In this document: one piece after another, positions 1-7,746 of the stretch
How the letters are laid out: every line of letters starts with the position of its first letter
Numbering within the stretch: position 1 is the stretch's first letter
Notes under the pieces: generated by a model
What the model was told of the DNA's origin: nothing
The model's database searches: none
Seen by the model: the letters and a program-made list of their open reading frames with translations, nothing else
Position numbers and translations under genes: made by a program
From: Deltaproteobacteria bacterium
GTDB taxonomy: Bacteria; Myxococcota_A; Polyangia; Polyangiales; JADJMO01
Reading direction: 5' to 3'
Assembly: GCA_022843175.1 (NCBI GenBank)
Contig: JALHOE010000081.1
Coordinates: 1-35,983, forward strand
Length of the DNA: 35,983 nucleotides

Positions 1-594
1 GCGCTCGTCGCCCGGCAGCGCGCGCCGCTCGACGATGTCGTGGCGACGATTCGTGCGGAGGGCTTCGAGGCGCACGCGCTCGCGCACGACGTGGCCGACA
101 AGGAGGCGATCCATCGGATCGCGGGCGAGGCCGCCGCGCGCGTCGGCGCGATCGACCTGCTGATCAACAACGTGAGCACGCTCGGGCCCCTCCCGATGCC
201 GCTGCTCCTCGACACGGCGTGCGAGGATCTCGAGCGGGTGCTCCTCACCAACGTGATCGGGCCCTTCCGTCTGACCAAAGCCGTCGCGGGCTCGATGCGC
301 GCGCGCAACACCGGCACGGTGGTGTCGATCAGCAGCGACGCCGCGGTGGAGGCGTACGAGCGGTGGGGGGCGTACGGCGCGTCGAAGGCTGCCTTCGACC
401 ACCTCACGCGCACCTTCGCGGCGGAGAACCCGACGGTGCGCTTCTTCTCCGTCGATCCGGGCGAGATGGACACCCGCATGCACGCGGACGCGCTCGGGCC
501 GCCGCAGCCCGGGCTCGCCCGGCCGGAGGACGTCGCGGAGCGGATCGTGTCGCTGCTCTCGACCGCGCGCTCCGGAGAGCGGGTGCGCCCATGA
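1..594 (+). CDS. SDR-family NAD(P)-dependent oxidoreductase, 5'-truncated by the window edge
   Basis: The reading frame is open from base 1, so the gene begins upstream and the nucleotide-binding TGxxxGxG segment is missing. The visible part has classical short-chain dehydrogenase features: a DVAD motif, LLINNVS where most members have NNAG, the VVSISS strand supplying the catalytic Ser, and YGASKAA with the catalytic YxxxK pair. A GTG at 40 is internal to the conserved fold and is not taken as the start. The TGA stop overlaps the next start as ATGA (591-594), so the gene is translationally coupled to the QueA-like gene. The substrate cannot be told from sequence; the Val-Ser after NN is a modest departure from the usual Ala-Gly. 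Confidence 0.88.
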   Translation, partial: ALVARQRAPLDDVVATIRAEGFEAHALAHDVADKEAIHRIAGEAAARVGAIDLLINNVSTLGPLPMPLLLDTACEDLERVLLTNVIGPFRLTKAVAGSMRARNTGTVVSISSDAAVEAYERWGAYGASKAAFDHLTRTFAAENPTVRFFSVDPGEMDTRMHADALGPPQPGLARPEDVAERIVSLLSTARSGERVRP

Positions 595-1577
595 GACCCG
601 CGACCTCACCCCGCGACGACGCGCGACTGCTCGTGATCGATCCCGAGGGCGACGCGTTCGCCGACGCGACCTTCGACGCGCTCCCGCGGTTCGTGCGCCC
701 CGGCGACGTCGTCGTCCTCAACGACGCCGCCACGTTGCCCGCGTCGATCTTCGCAACGCTGCGCGGCGCGCCCGTGGAGCTGCGGTTCCTCGCCCTCGAG
801 CCGCCGCGCGCCGTGCTCTTCGGCGCGGGCGATTATCGTACGCGCACCGAGCACCGCGCGGAGCCCCCGCCCGTGGCGGTCGGCGATCGCATCGACGACT
901 TCGTGGTGACGGGCGTGCAGGGGCGTCTGCTCGACCTCGCGGGCGACGCGGTGTCGGTGCTCTATGCGCGGGGGCGGCCGATCCAATACGCGCACGTCCC
1001 CGCGGCGCTCCCGCTCTATGCCGTGCAGACGCTCTACGCGTCGAGGCCGTGGGCGGCCGAGATGCCGAGCGCGGGTCGGCCGATCCGCGCGGCGACGTTG
1101 CGCGCGCTCGAGGAAGCGGGCGCGACGATCGCGACGCTGACCGAGGCGGCGGGCGTCTCGGCGACCGGCGATCCCGCGATCGACGCTGCGCTGCCGCTGC
1201 CGGAGCGCTACGCGATCCCCGAGGCGACCGCGCGCGCGGTGCGCGACGCCGAACGGGTCATCGCGGTCGGGACCAGCGTCACCCGCGCGCTCGAGGGCTG
1301 CTTCGCTGCCTTTGGCGAGGTTCGCGCGGTCGACGCCGTGACGAGCCTCCGCATCCGAGTGGATACGCCGATGCAGGTCGTCGACGCGTTGCTCACCGGC
1401 ATGCACGAGCCGGGCACCAGCCACTACGATCTCATGCAGGCGTTCGCCGGCAGCGCGCTGCTCGGGCGCAGCGACGCGCACGCGAGCCGGGCGGGCTACC
1501 TGGCGCACGAATTCGGCGACGCCACGCTGATCATGCGGGGCGCGCTCGCGGGCGCGCTCCTACAATCGGTCGCATGA
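591..1577 (+). CDS. QueA-like protein (S-adenosylmethionine:tRNA ribosyltransferase-isomerase family), divergent
   Basis: The 328-residue protein aligns by eye with QueA along most of its length. It has PGDVVVLNDAATLPA near residues 37-51, an RPIQYAHVP/YAVQTLYA region near 129-150, RVIAVGTSVTRALE near 222-235 (QueA: VIAVGTTSVRTLE) and HEPGTSHYDLMQAFAG near 272-287 (QueA: HLPKSTLLMLVSAFAG). QueA adds the epoxycyclopentanediol moiety to preQ1-tRNA during queuosine synthesis. The QueA signature PTAGLHFT reads PSAGRPIR here (159-166), so activity on tRNA is uncertain. No tgt, queG or other queuosine gene is nearby. ATG overlaps the SDR stop (ATGA), and the stop overlaps the next gene's ATG in the same way. 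Family membership is firm; function is an inference. Confidence 0.8.
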   Translation: MRPATSPRDDARLLVIDPEGDAFADATFDALPRFVRPGDVVVLNDAATLPASIFATLRGAPVELRFLALEPPRAVLFGAGDYRTRTEHRAEPPPVAVGDRIDDFVVTGVQGRLLDLAGDAVSVLYARGRPIQYAHVPAALPLYAVQTLYASRPWAAEMPSAGRPIRAATLRALEEAGATIATLTEAAGVSATGDPAIDAALPLPERYAIPEATARAVRDAERVIAVGTSVTRALEGCFAAFGEVRAVDAVTSLRIRVDTPMQVVDALLTGMHEPGTSHYDLMQAFAGSALLGRSDAHASRAGYLAHEFGDATLIMRGALAGALLQSVA

Positions 1578-2470
1578 GCGAAGCAGGCATGGTGTGGATC
1601 GACGGCCAGCGCGCCGTCGATCCTCGGGTGTCGATCTACGACCGCGGGTTCCTCTATGGCGACTCGGTGTTCGAGGTGATCCGCACCTACGGCGGCAAAC
1701 CGTTCGGTCTCGGGGAGCACGTCGCTCGGCTCCATCGGTCGGCGGCGAAGATCTCGATCGAGCTGTCGTGGACCGAGGCCGAGCTCGAGGCAGAGATTCG
1801 CAGCGCGCTCCGCGACGCCGGGTTCGCGGAGTCGTACATCCGCGTGATCGTCACCCGCGGCGTCGGAGCGTTGGGCCTCGACCCCGACCTCGCCGACGAG
1901 CCGACCCGGGTGCTGATGATCCACCCGCTCACCCTGCCGCCGCTGCCGGTGTACCGCGACGGCGTCGGGGTCTACGTCGTCGACTCCATCCGGGCGACCG
2001 ACGGCACGAGCGCCGAGGGGGCGAAGGCGTCGAACTACCTCGCCAACCTCCTCGCGCTCCGCGACGCCAAGCGGCACGGCGCCTACGAGCCGGTCTTCAT
2101 CGATCACACCAACGGCGAGGTGCTCGAGGGCGGGACGTCGAACGTCTTCGCTGTCTTCGGCGACACCCTGGTCACGCCGCCCGAGCGCCGGATCCTCGGC
2201 GGGATCACCCGCAAGCACGTGCTCGCCGCCGCCTCCGGCCTGCAGGTGCGGGTCGAGCCGATCACGCTCGAGCGCTTCCGTTCGGCCGACGAGCTCTTTT
2301 TGACCTCCACGATCCGCGAGGTCGTCCCGATCGTCCGCGTCGTCGAGCCCTCTGGAGAGCACACCGTCGGAAAGGGGGTTCCCGGGCCGCATACCAGGGC
2401 AATTCACCGGGCATTTCGCGCACACGTCGGCGCGCCCACACATCCGATGCCCTGGGAACAGCCGAGCTAG
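1574..2470 (+). CDS. PLP-dependent aminotransferase, class IV (branched-chain / 4-amino-4-deoxychorismate lyase fold)
   Basis: This 298-residue protein has the class-IV fold-type IV pattern: the YDRGFLYGD segment (22-30), Arg52 in the usual phosphate-binding region, catalytic Lys151 in GAKASNYLANL, Glu185 in VLEGGTSN which contacts the pyridine nitrogen, and STIREVVPI (245-253). Members include branched-chain aminotransferases, D-amino acid aminotransferases and aminodeoxychorismate lyase; the sequence does not decide between them. ATG overlaps the upstream stop (ATGA). A TACAAT hexamer (1561-1566) lies 7 bases before the ATG, inside the upstream gene, so a second leaderless transcript is possible. 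The last 20 or so residues (HVGAPTHPMPWEQPS) are an extra tail. Confidence 0.9.
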   Translation: MSEAGMVWIDGQRAVDPRVSIYDRGFLYGDSVFEVIRTYGGKPFGLGEHVARLHRSAAKISIELSWTEAELEAEIRSALRDAGFAESYIRVIVTRGVGALGLDPDLADEPTRVLMIHPLTLPPLPVYRDGVGVYVVDSIRATDGTSAEGAKASNYLANLLALRDAKRHGAYEPVFIDHTNGEVLEGGTSNVFAVFGDTLVTPPERRILGGITRKHVLAAASGLQVRVEPITLERFRSADELFLTSTIREVVPIVRVVEPSGEHTVGKGVPGPHTRAIHRAFRAHVGAPTHPMPWEQPS

Positions 2471-2504
2471 ACGGGGCCGGTCGCGAAACGTTATGGTGTG
2501 CGCC

Positions 2505-2524
2505 CCCTCCAAGGTCTTGGGGGG
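2505..2524 (+). terminator. Hairpin after the SDR/QueA-like/aminotransferase operon
   Basis: An 8-bp stem (2505-2512 with 2517-2524, one T-G pair) closes on a GGTC loop, 34 bases after the aminotransferase stop. There is no clear T-tract, only TCTTC, so it is at best a weak intrinsic terminator. The rest of 2471-2594 shows no gene. Confidence 0.4.
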
Positions 2525-2594
2525 TCTTCGGTGAGACTGAGGGGGGACTTGAACGGTATTTGCGCGCGTGCCGCGCGCGAGGGTGCTCCTTCGG

Positions 2595-3206
2595 ATGGAT
2601 AGCGATTTGCGGGATGCCGTCGGCGCCCTACGCGCCGTGTTCGAGCGCCGGAAGATCGAGTCGAAGTGGGGCACGGCCCCTGCCGAGCTCCTCACCGAGC
2701 TCAAGACCAAATACCGAGTGCCGCAGCGGTATCGCTCGTTCCTGGCCGAGGCGAACCCGGTCGAGGTCGAGACGGTCACGCCGGTCGAGAAGGTCCGCCT
2801 GATCGCCGCCGAGAAGCTCGGCGAGGGCCAGGTCGGCTACGCCGTCGGAGAAGACGGCGCCTCGCTCGTGACCGGCAAAGAGGGCGACTGGAAGAAGTCC
2901 TGGGTGGTCGTCGCCGTGAGCACGCTCTTCGGCGACCCCTATTTCCTCGACGTCTCCAAGCTCGACGCCGAGGGCGACTGCCCGGTCTACGCCGGCCAGA
3001 AGACCGAGCGCGGCACCTGGAAGACCACGCTGGCGGCCTCGTCCTTTGCGAGCTTCGTCAACATTCTCGCGCTCGGAATGGACCTGGCGAGCGGCTTCGG
3101 CGAGGCCGTGTTCGACCAACACGACGACGACAACTTCCGCGAATCGCTCGAGCCCAAGATCAAGGCGTTCGATCCGGCGGCGGCGCGCGCGAAGCACTGG
3201 AGCTGA
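2595..3206 (+). CDS. SMI1/KNR4 (SUKH) family protein
   Basis: The 203-residue protein looks like a SUKH-superfamily domain. It has a helical N-terminus with VPQRYRSFLAEANP, a central strand region, WVVVAVSTLFGDPYFLD, a PVYAG strand, and a C-terminal ASSFASFVNIL helix corresponding to the family's usual SFxxFL end. SUKH proteins are best known as immunity proteins to contact-dependent toxins, but many are orphans with unknown binding roles. No toxin gene is adjacent, so an immunity function is not claimed. ATG 2595 was chosen over the upstream GTG 2568 because GAGGG lies about 11 bases before it and the GTG has no well-spaced ribosome site. The Ser/Thr kinase gene follows after 101 bases with its own promoter. 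Confidence 0.75.
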   Translation: MDSDLRDAVGALRAVFERRKIESKWGTAPAELLTELKTKYRVPQRYRSFLAEANPVEVETVTPVEKVRLIAAEKLGEGQVGYAVGEDGASLVTGKEGDWKKSWVVVAVSTLFGDPYFLDVSKLDAEGDCPVYAGQKTERGTWKTTLAASSFASFVNILALGMDLASGFGEAVFDQHDDDNFRESLEPKIKAFDPAAARAKHWS

Positions 3207-3258
3207 GCCCTACGGAATATCGGGCGCTTGGACCTTTCGCGGGGGTCACCCGTCCAAC

Positions 3259-3287
3259 ATGACGTACGGTCGCGGGTCTTCTAGACT
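3259..3287 (+). promoter_or_regulatory. Sigma-70-like promoter of the zinc-ribbon kinase gene
   Basis: ATGACG (3259-3264) and TAGACT (3282-3287) are 17 bases apart. The expected start of transcription, near 3294, gives a leader of about 14 bases that contains GGGGAA before the ATG at 3308. An inverted repeat TTGGAC (3228-3233) / GTCCAA (3252-3257) ends just upstream of the -35 and could be an operator. Confidence 0.5.
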
Positions 3288-3307
3288 CGCCTCCCTCGGG
3301 GAATTCC

Positions 3308-5179
3308 ATGTACGTCGCGTGTCCGCGCTGCCATCAGAACAACTACTCCACCGCTACGCAGTGCGCGTATTGCGGTTCCCCGCTCGCGCCGACCGGGCAA
3401 ACCCCCGGCTTCGCGCAGACGAACGCGCCGGGGTTCTCGGCCGGGTCCACCGGCGGGGGGCCGGGTGACGCGTCGGGAGTCTCGAGCGGCCAGCCGCAGG
3501 TCGGCCAGCTGATCGACCGCAAATACCGCGTCGAGCGCATCCTCGGCGAGGGCGGCATGGGCGTCGTCTACGTCGCCCAGGACATCAACGCGGACCAGAA
3601 GGTCGTCATCAAGTCGATCCGCCCCGAGTTCGCCAACCGCGGCGACTTCCGCGAGCGCACGCTCGCCGAGGGCAAGGCCCTCGCGAAGATCGACCACCAG
3701 AACGTCGTCCGCTTCAACTCGATCGTCAACTCGCCCGAGACGAACGAGCTGTACATCGTCATGCAGTTCATCGACGGCGAGTCGCTCGACCGCACGCTCG
3801 AGAAGGCCAACGCGTCCGGCCAGAAGCTGCCTCTCCCCGAGGTCATCCGCATCTTCAAGATGGCCCTCGATGGCGTCGGTGCCGCCCACAAAGAGGGCCT
3901 GATGCACCGCGACCTGAAGCCCGCGAACATCCTCGTGCGCGCCAAGGACGGCGTCGCCAAGGTGATGGACTTCGGCATCGCCAAGGCCGAGGGCGCCACC
4001 AAGGGGCCGACGCAGGCCGGCGGCATCGTCGGCTCGCTCTGGTACATGGCGCCCGAGCAGATCAAGGGCGCCAAGGACCTCGACAAGCGCCTCGACGTGT
4101 ACGCGATGGGCATCGTGCTCTACGAGCTCGTCACCGGCGTCGTGCCGTTCGACGGCGAGACCGAATACGACATCATGACGAAGCACATGAGCGAGCCGGT
4201 GCCGTCGGTTCGCGGGCTTCGTCCCGACGCGCCGCCGTGGATCGACGAGCTCATCGCCAAGGCCACGCAGAAGGACCGCGCGTTGCGGTTCCAGTCCTGC
4301 GAGGAGTTCCGCGCCGCGATCGACCAGTTCGACGGCGGCATCGCCGTCCCGCGTTCGATGACGGCGTTCGAGAACTCGATCATCCCCGAGACGGCCCCGA
4401 TGGGCCCCGTCGGCGCCCGCACCTCCGGCATGCAGCAGCAGGGCCCGGGCGGCATCAGCAGCGGCGGCATCAGCGCGCCGACGATGTCCGCGCCGCCCAA
4501 GAAGTCCAGCTCCGGAGTCTTCATCGCGATCGCCGCGGTGGTCCTCATCGGCGGCGGCGTCGGCGGCTACTTCGCGTTCGCCCACGGCGACGAGCCGGCC
4601 AAGAAGCCCGACACCACCGCCAAGAACGACGAGAAGCACGACGACGAGAAGCACGACGACAAGAAGCCCGACGACAAGAAGCCCGACGACAAGCAGCCGG
4701 ACGACAAGAAACCCGACGACAAAAAGCCGGCGAAGGGCGATCCGCTCGAGGCGCTGGTCGGCGACTGGGAGACCGACACCACCAACCGCGCGCTCAAGGC
4801 CGAGAAGGTCGGCGACGAGGTCGTCTTTCGCGTCGTGAAGCCCGCCGAGTGGGACAACGCGTTCGCCGCGGACGAGGTGCGCTTCAAGCTCAAGAAGGGC
4901 ATCGACGCCACCACCTTCGAGGTGGTCGACCGCTATCGGCCCAAGCCCCCCGCCGGCAAGAAGTACTCGAAGACGGCCTTCGGCAGCTGCATCGTCGAGA
5001 CGAGCGGCACCGTGAACGGCAAACCCCTCGAGGCTGCGCTCAAGGGCAAGACCATCGAGGTCACCCTGGCCACGGCCACCGTGCAGCTCACGTACGACCC
5101 GGGCGACCAGAGCAGTATCGACAGCTGCAAGGACGCGAAGACGACGGGGACCGTGAAATCCTTGCTAAAGAAGAAATAA
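3308..5179 (+). CDS. Membrane Ser/Thr protein kinase with N-terminal zinc ribbon
   Basis: 623 residues. A four-Cys zinc ribbon (C5, C8, C19, C22) opens the protein, followed by a Gly/Pro-rich linker and a complete Hanks-type kinase domain (about 73-340). Visible motifs are the glycine loop GEGGMGVVY, Lys102 in VVIK, HRDLKPAN (His200, Asp202), DFG (Asp221) and APE (248-250). All catalytic residues are present, so activity is expected. A transmembrane helix (about 403-424) is followed by a highly charged Asp/Lys/Pro repeat (about 440-475) and a predicted extracytoplasmic domain (480-623) not recognised here. The layout suggests a sensor whose outer domain controls the cytoplasmic kinase. The start is supported by GGGGAA just upstream and by the promoter at 3259-3287. 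Confidence 0.93.
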   Translation: MYVACPRCHQNNYSTATQCAYCGSPLAPTGQTPGFAQTNAPGFSAGSTGGGPGDASGVSSGQPQVGQLIDRKYRVERILGEGGMGVVYVAQDINADQKVVIKSIRPEFANRGDFRERTLAEGKALAKIDHQNVVRFNSIVNSPETNELYIVMQFIDGESLDRTLEKANASGQKLPLPEVIRIFKMALDGVGAAHKEGLMHRDLKPANILVRAKDGVAKVMDFGIAKAEGATKGPTQAGGIVGSLWYMAPEQIKGAKDLDKRLDVYAMGIVLYELVTGVVPFDGETEYDIMTKHMSEPVPSVRGLRPDAPPWIDELIAKATQKDRALRFQSCEEFRAAIDQFDGGIAVPRSMTAFENSIIPETAPMGPVGARTSGMQQQGPGGISSGGISAPTMSAPPKKSSSGVFIAIAAVVLIGGGVGGYFAFAHGDEPAKKPDTTAKNDEKHDDEKHDDKKPDDKKPDDKQPDDKKPDDKKPAKGDPLEALVGDWETDTTNRALKAEKVGDEVVFRVVKPAEWDNAFAADEVRFKLKKGIDATTFEVVDRYRPKPPAGKKYSKTAFGSCIVETSGTVNGKPLEAALKGKTIEVTLATATVQLTYDPGDQSSIDSCKDAKTTGTVKSLLKKK

Positions 5180-5226
5180 CCGGCCGTCGCATCGATGTGA
5201 CTGCGGCGCATCGCCGTCGCTTTGAC

Positions 5227-5232
5227 TAGACT
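5227..5232 (+). promoter_or_regulatory. -10-like TAGACT before the second kinase
   Basis: TAGACT is the same hexamer as before the kinase at 3308 and ends 10 bases before the GTG at 5243, which suggests a very short or absent leader. No good -35 is seen 16-18 bases upstream. The 63-base gap after 5179 otherwise holds nothing recognisable. Confidence 0.35.
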
Positions 5233-5242
5233 TGCCGGGCCC

Positions 5243-6718
5243 GTGGCCGCGTCGTCACCAGATTCGACTCACCCACCGAGAATGGTGGGCAGGTATGCCC
5301 TCTATGGCGAGATCGCCAGGGGGGGCATGGCGACGGTGTACTTCGGCCGTCTCCTCGGGCCGGTGGGCTTCTCGCGCACCGTCGCGATCAAGCGGCTCCA
5401 CCCCCACTACGCGAGCGACGCCGAGTTCGTCGCCATGTTCCTCGACGAGGCGCGGCTCGCGGCGCGCGTGCAGCACCCCAACGTGGTGAGCACGCTCGAC
5501 GTCGTCGCCCTCGACGGCGAGCTCATGCTCGTCATGGAGTACGTGCAGGGCGAGTCGCTCTCGCGCCTGATGTCCGCGTGCCGCGCGGCCAACGTCCGCA
5601 TCCCGTATCGAATCGTCGGCGCGCTGATCAACAGCGTGCTCACCGGCCTCCACGCCGCGCACGAGGCGAAGAACGAGCGCAGCGAGCCGCTCGGCATCGT
5701 CCATCGCGACATGTCTCCGCAGAACGTCCTCGTCGGCGCCGACGGCAACGTGCGGGTGTTCGACTTCGGCATCGCCAAGGCGGCCGGCCGCGCGCAGGAC
5801 ACGCGCGAGGGACAGTTCAAGGGCAAGCTCGCCTACGCGTCGCCCGAGCAGCTCGGCGGCGCTGCGGTCGATCGCCGCGTCGACATCTATGCGGCGAGCG
5901 TCATCCTGTGGGAGCTCGTCACCAACCGCCGCATGTTCAAGGCGGACGACGAGATGAGCCTCCTGGCGATGGTCCGCGAAGGGCGCATCGAGCCGCCGTC
6001 GCAGCACTGCGGCGATCTCCCGGCCGGCCTCGAGGCGATCATCATGCGCGGGCTCGCCACCGAACCGACGTTCCGCTTCAACACCGCGCGCGAGATGGCG
6101 ATCGCGCTCGAAGAGGTGCTCCCCCAGGGCAGCGTGCGCGAGGTCGCCGAGTGGGTCGGCCGCGTCGCCAAGACGAAGCTCGACGAGCGCGCGCGACGCA
6201 TCGAGGAGATCGAGACCAACACGCCGGTGATCATGAGCGACTCCGGCGTCCGCGATCTGCCGACGCTGGTGCGCAACTCGCTGCCGCCCTCGTCGATCTC
6301 GTCGTCGCGGCCGATGGCGGCGGTCGAAGCCAACCCGCCGCCGAAGCAGCGCCGCGGCCTCCTGCTCCTCGCGCTGCTGCTCATCGGCGGAGCGGTGGTC
6401 TCCGGCGTGGTCCTCGCCACCCGCACCACCGCCGAGCCCACGGTGGTCCAGGAGCCGCAGACGGGGGGCGCGCCCAAGGCGTCGAAGGCCAAAGAGAAAC
6501 AGCCCGAGGTCGCGCAGCCGGCGGAGCCCGAGCCCACCCAGGTCGCGGCCGTGCCCGCGCCGCCCAAGCACGCGGCTGGGGCGACCAAGACTGCCGCGCC
6601 CAAGGCGAGCGCTTCGCCGGCCCCGCCTCCGTCGGCGGTCGCGCCGGCTACCAACTGCAGTCCGCCGTTCACCATCGATCAAGATGGCATCCGCCATCCC
6701 AAGCCGGAGTGCATGTAA
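5243..6718 (+). CDS. Membrane Ser/Thr protein kinase, coupled to a PEGA-domain protein
   Basis: 491 residues from GTG 5243. Alternatives are TTG 5222 and ATG 5282; GTG is preferred because of its distance from the TAGACT hexamer, but this is not certain. The kinase domain starts about 20 residues in: GEIARGGMATVY, Lys50 in VAIK, HRDMSPQN (Asp156), DFG (Asp174), SPEQ. The Lys of the usual HRDLKPxN is Ser here, a substitution common in myxobacterial kinases and not by itself a sign of inactivity. One transmembrane helix (about 372-392) leads to an Ala/Pro/Lys-rich tail ending near NCSPPFTIDQDGIRHPKPECM, probably outside the inner membrane. The stop overlaps the next start as TAATG, implying co-translation with the PEGA protein. 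Confidence 0.9.
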   Translation: MAASSPDSTHPPRMVGRYALYGEIARGGMATVYFGRLLGPVGFSRTVAIKRLHPHYASDAEFVAMFLDEARLAARVQHPNVVSTLDVVALDGELMLVMEYVQGESLSRLMSACRAANVRIPYRIVGALINSVLTGLHAAHEAKNERSEPLGIVHRDMSPQNVLVGADGNVRVFDFGIAKAAGRAQDTREGQFKGKLAYASPEQLGGAAVDRRVDIYAASVILWELVTNRRMFKADDEMSLLAMVREGRIEPPSQHCGDLPAGLEAIIMRGLATEPTFRFNTAREMAIALEEVLPQGSVREVAEWVGRVAKTKLDERARRIEEIETNTPVIMSDSGVRDLPTLVRNSLPPSSISSSRPMAAVEANPPPKQRRGLLLLALLLIGGAVVSGVVLATRTTAEPTVVQEPQTGGAPKASKAKEKQPEVAQPAEPEPTQVAAVPAPPKHAAGATKTAAPKASASPAPPPSAVAPATNCSPPFTIDQDGIRHPKPECM

Positions 6719-7554
6719 TGCGACGCGCGCTCGCAGTCGTCACGCTCCTCTCGTTCGCGCCCACCGCGGCGTGGGCCGGTCCCGACAAAGCCACCTGTGT
6801 CGCGGAGTACGAAGAGACGCAGAAGCTCAAGAAGTCCGGCAAGCTCCTCGAGGCCAAGTCGCACGCGCTGCTCTGCGCGCAGGCCGGCTGCCCCGCGGTC
6901 GTGCGCGACGACTGCACGTCGTGGAGCGCCGAGCTCGAGAAGACGATCCCCACCATCGTGCTCGTGGTCACCGACGCCGAGGGACACGACGTCACCGACG
7001 CGGTCGCCTACGTCGACGGCGAGAAGGTGAGCTCGCACGTCGAGGGCAAGGCGATCGCGCTCAACCCCGGCACGCACAAGCTCCGCGTCGAGCGCGAGGG
7101 CTACGACACGATCGAGCAGGACCTGGTGGCGCACGAGGGCGACAAGAACCGCTCCATCGCGGTGAAGTTCCCCAAGAAGGGCGGCGAGGACAAGCCCCCT
7201 CCGCCCGTCGCCGACCCGACTCCGGTCGCGCGCCCCGTGCCGACGACCGCGTGGGTGCTCGGCGGCATTGGCGTCGCAGGCATCGCCGGGTTCGCCGCGT
7301 TCGGCCTGATGGGCTCGAGCAAGAAGAACGATCTCGACTCCCGCGGCTGCAAGCCCGCGTGCCCTTCCTCCGACGTCGACGCGGCGAAGCGCGACTTCCT
7401 CATCGCCGACATCGCGCTCGGCGTCGGGATCGTCTCGCTCGGCATCGCCACGGTCATGATCCTCACCCGCGGCGAGGAGCCGCGCAGCGCTCCCGCGGTC
7501 GGCGTCGCGGTCACTCCGCGCGGCGCGTCGGGATCGCTGACCTGGAGCTTCTAG
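6718..7554 (+). CDS. Exported PEGA-domain membrane protein, partner of the upstream kinase
   Basis: 278 residues with a signal peptide (MRRALAVVTLLSFAPTAAWA, cleavage near 20). Next come a helical segment with paired Cys residues (CAQAGC, DDC), a PEGA domain (about 80-140: YVDGEKV, IALNPGTHKLRVEREGY), a Pro-rich linker, and two hydrophobic helices (about 177-200 and 223-248). PEGA domains are beta-rich extracytoplasmic modules often found on or beside bacterial Ser/Thr kinases, and ligands are mostly unknown. The TAATG overlap with the kinase stop suggests a fixed-ratio pair. A role as sensor or anchor for the kinase is inferred. The gene ends just before a convergent stem-loop cluster. Confidence 0.85.
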   Translation: MRRALAVVTLLSFAPTAAWAGPDKATCVAEYEETQKLKKSGKLLEAKSHALLCAQAGCPAVVRDDCTSWSAELEKTIPTIVLVVTDAEGHDVTDAVAYVDGEKVSSHVEGKAIALNPGTHKLRVEREGYDTIEQDLVAHEGDKNRSIAVKFPKKGGEDKPPPPVADPTPVARPVPTTAWVLGGIGVAGIAGFAAFGLMGSSKKNDLDSRGCKPACPSSDVDAAKRDFLIADIALGVGIVSLGIATVMILTRGEEPRSAPAVGVAVTPRGASGSLTWSF

Positions 7555-7562
7555 AGCAGAAT

Positions 7563-7686
7563 AGGCGCGCGCGTAAGCGAGCGCCTACCGGTGCGAATTT
7601 CCGAGGCGCTCGCTGACGCGCGCGCCTATGGATCGTGCCGATCCATAGGCGCTCGCTGACGCGCGCGCCTATGGATCGGCACGATC
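7563..7686. repeat. GCGTNAGC stem-loop cluster, three copies, between convergent genes
   Basis: Three 24-base stem-loops occupy 7563-7586 (loop GTAA), 7604-7627 and 7647-7670 (loop TGAC). The shared design is outer arms AGGCGC/GCGCCT, one mismatch, an inner CGC/GCG stem and a four-base loop. The third copy lies inside a longer inverted repeat whose arms GATCGTGCCGATCCAT and its complement extend the palindrome to 7631-7686. The genes on both sides end here (7554 on plus, 7747 on minus), so a bidirectional terminator or insulator role is likely. The interval 7555-7746 contains no supported gene. Confidence 0.85.
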
Positions 7687-7746
7687 GACGGCGGCGAAAG
7701 GGCAGCGCCCGCGTCGATCATCGAAAGTGGAAAGTGCTCTGGAGCT

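Noticed and set aside
219-590. 5' extension of the QueA-like frame to 219
   Set aside because: It overlaps the SDR gene in another frame and lacks QueA similarity before residue M at 591, which has a typical ATGA junction.
2595-3206. Toxin-immunity pair with the SUKH gene as immunity
   Set aside because: No polymorphic toxin or secretion-associated gene is next to it; the neighbours are an aminotransferase and a kinase.
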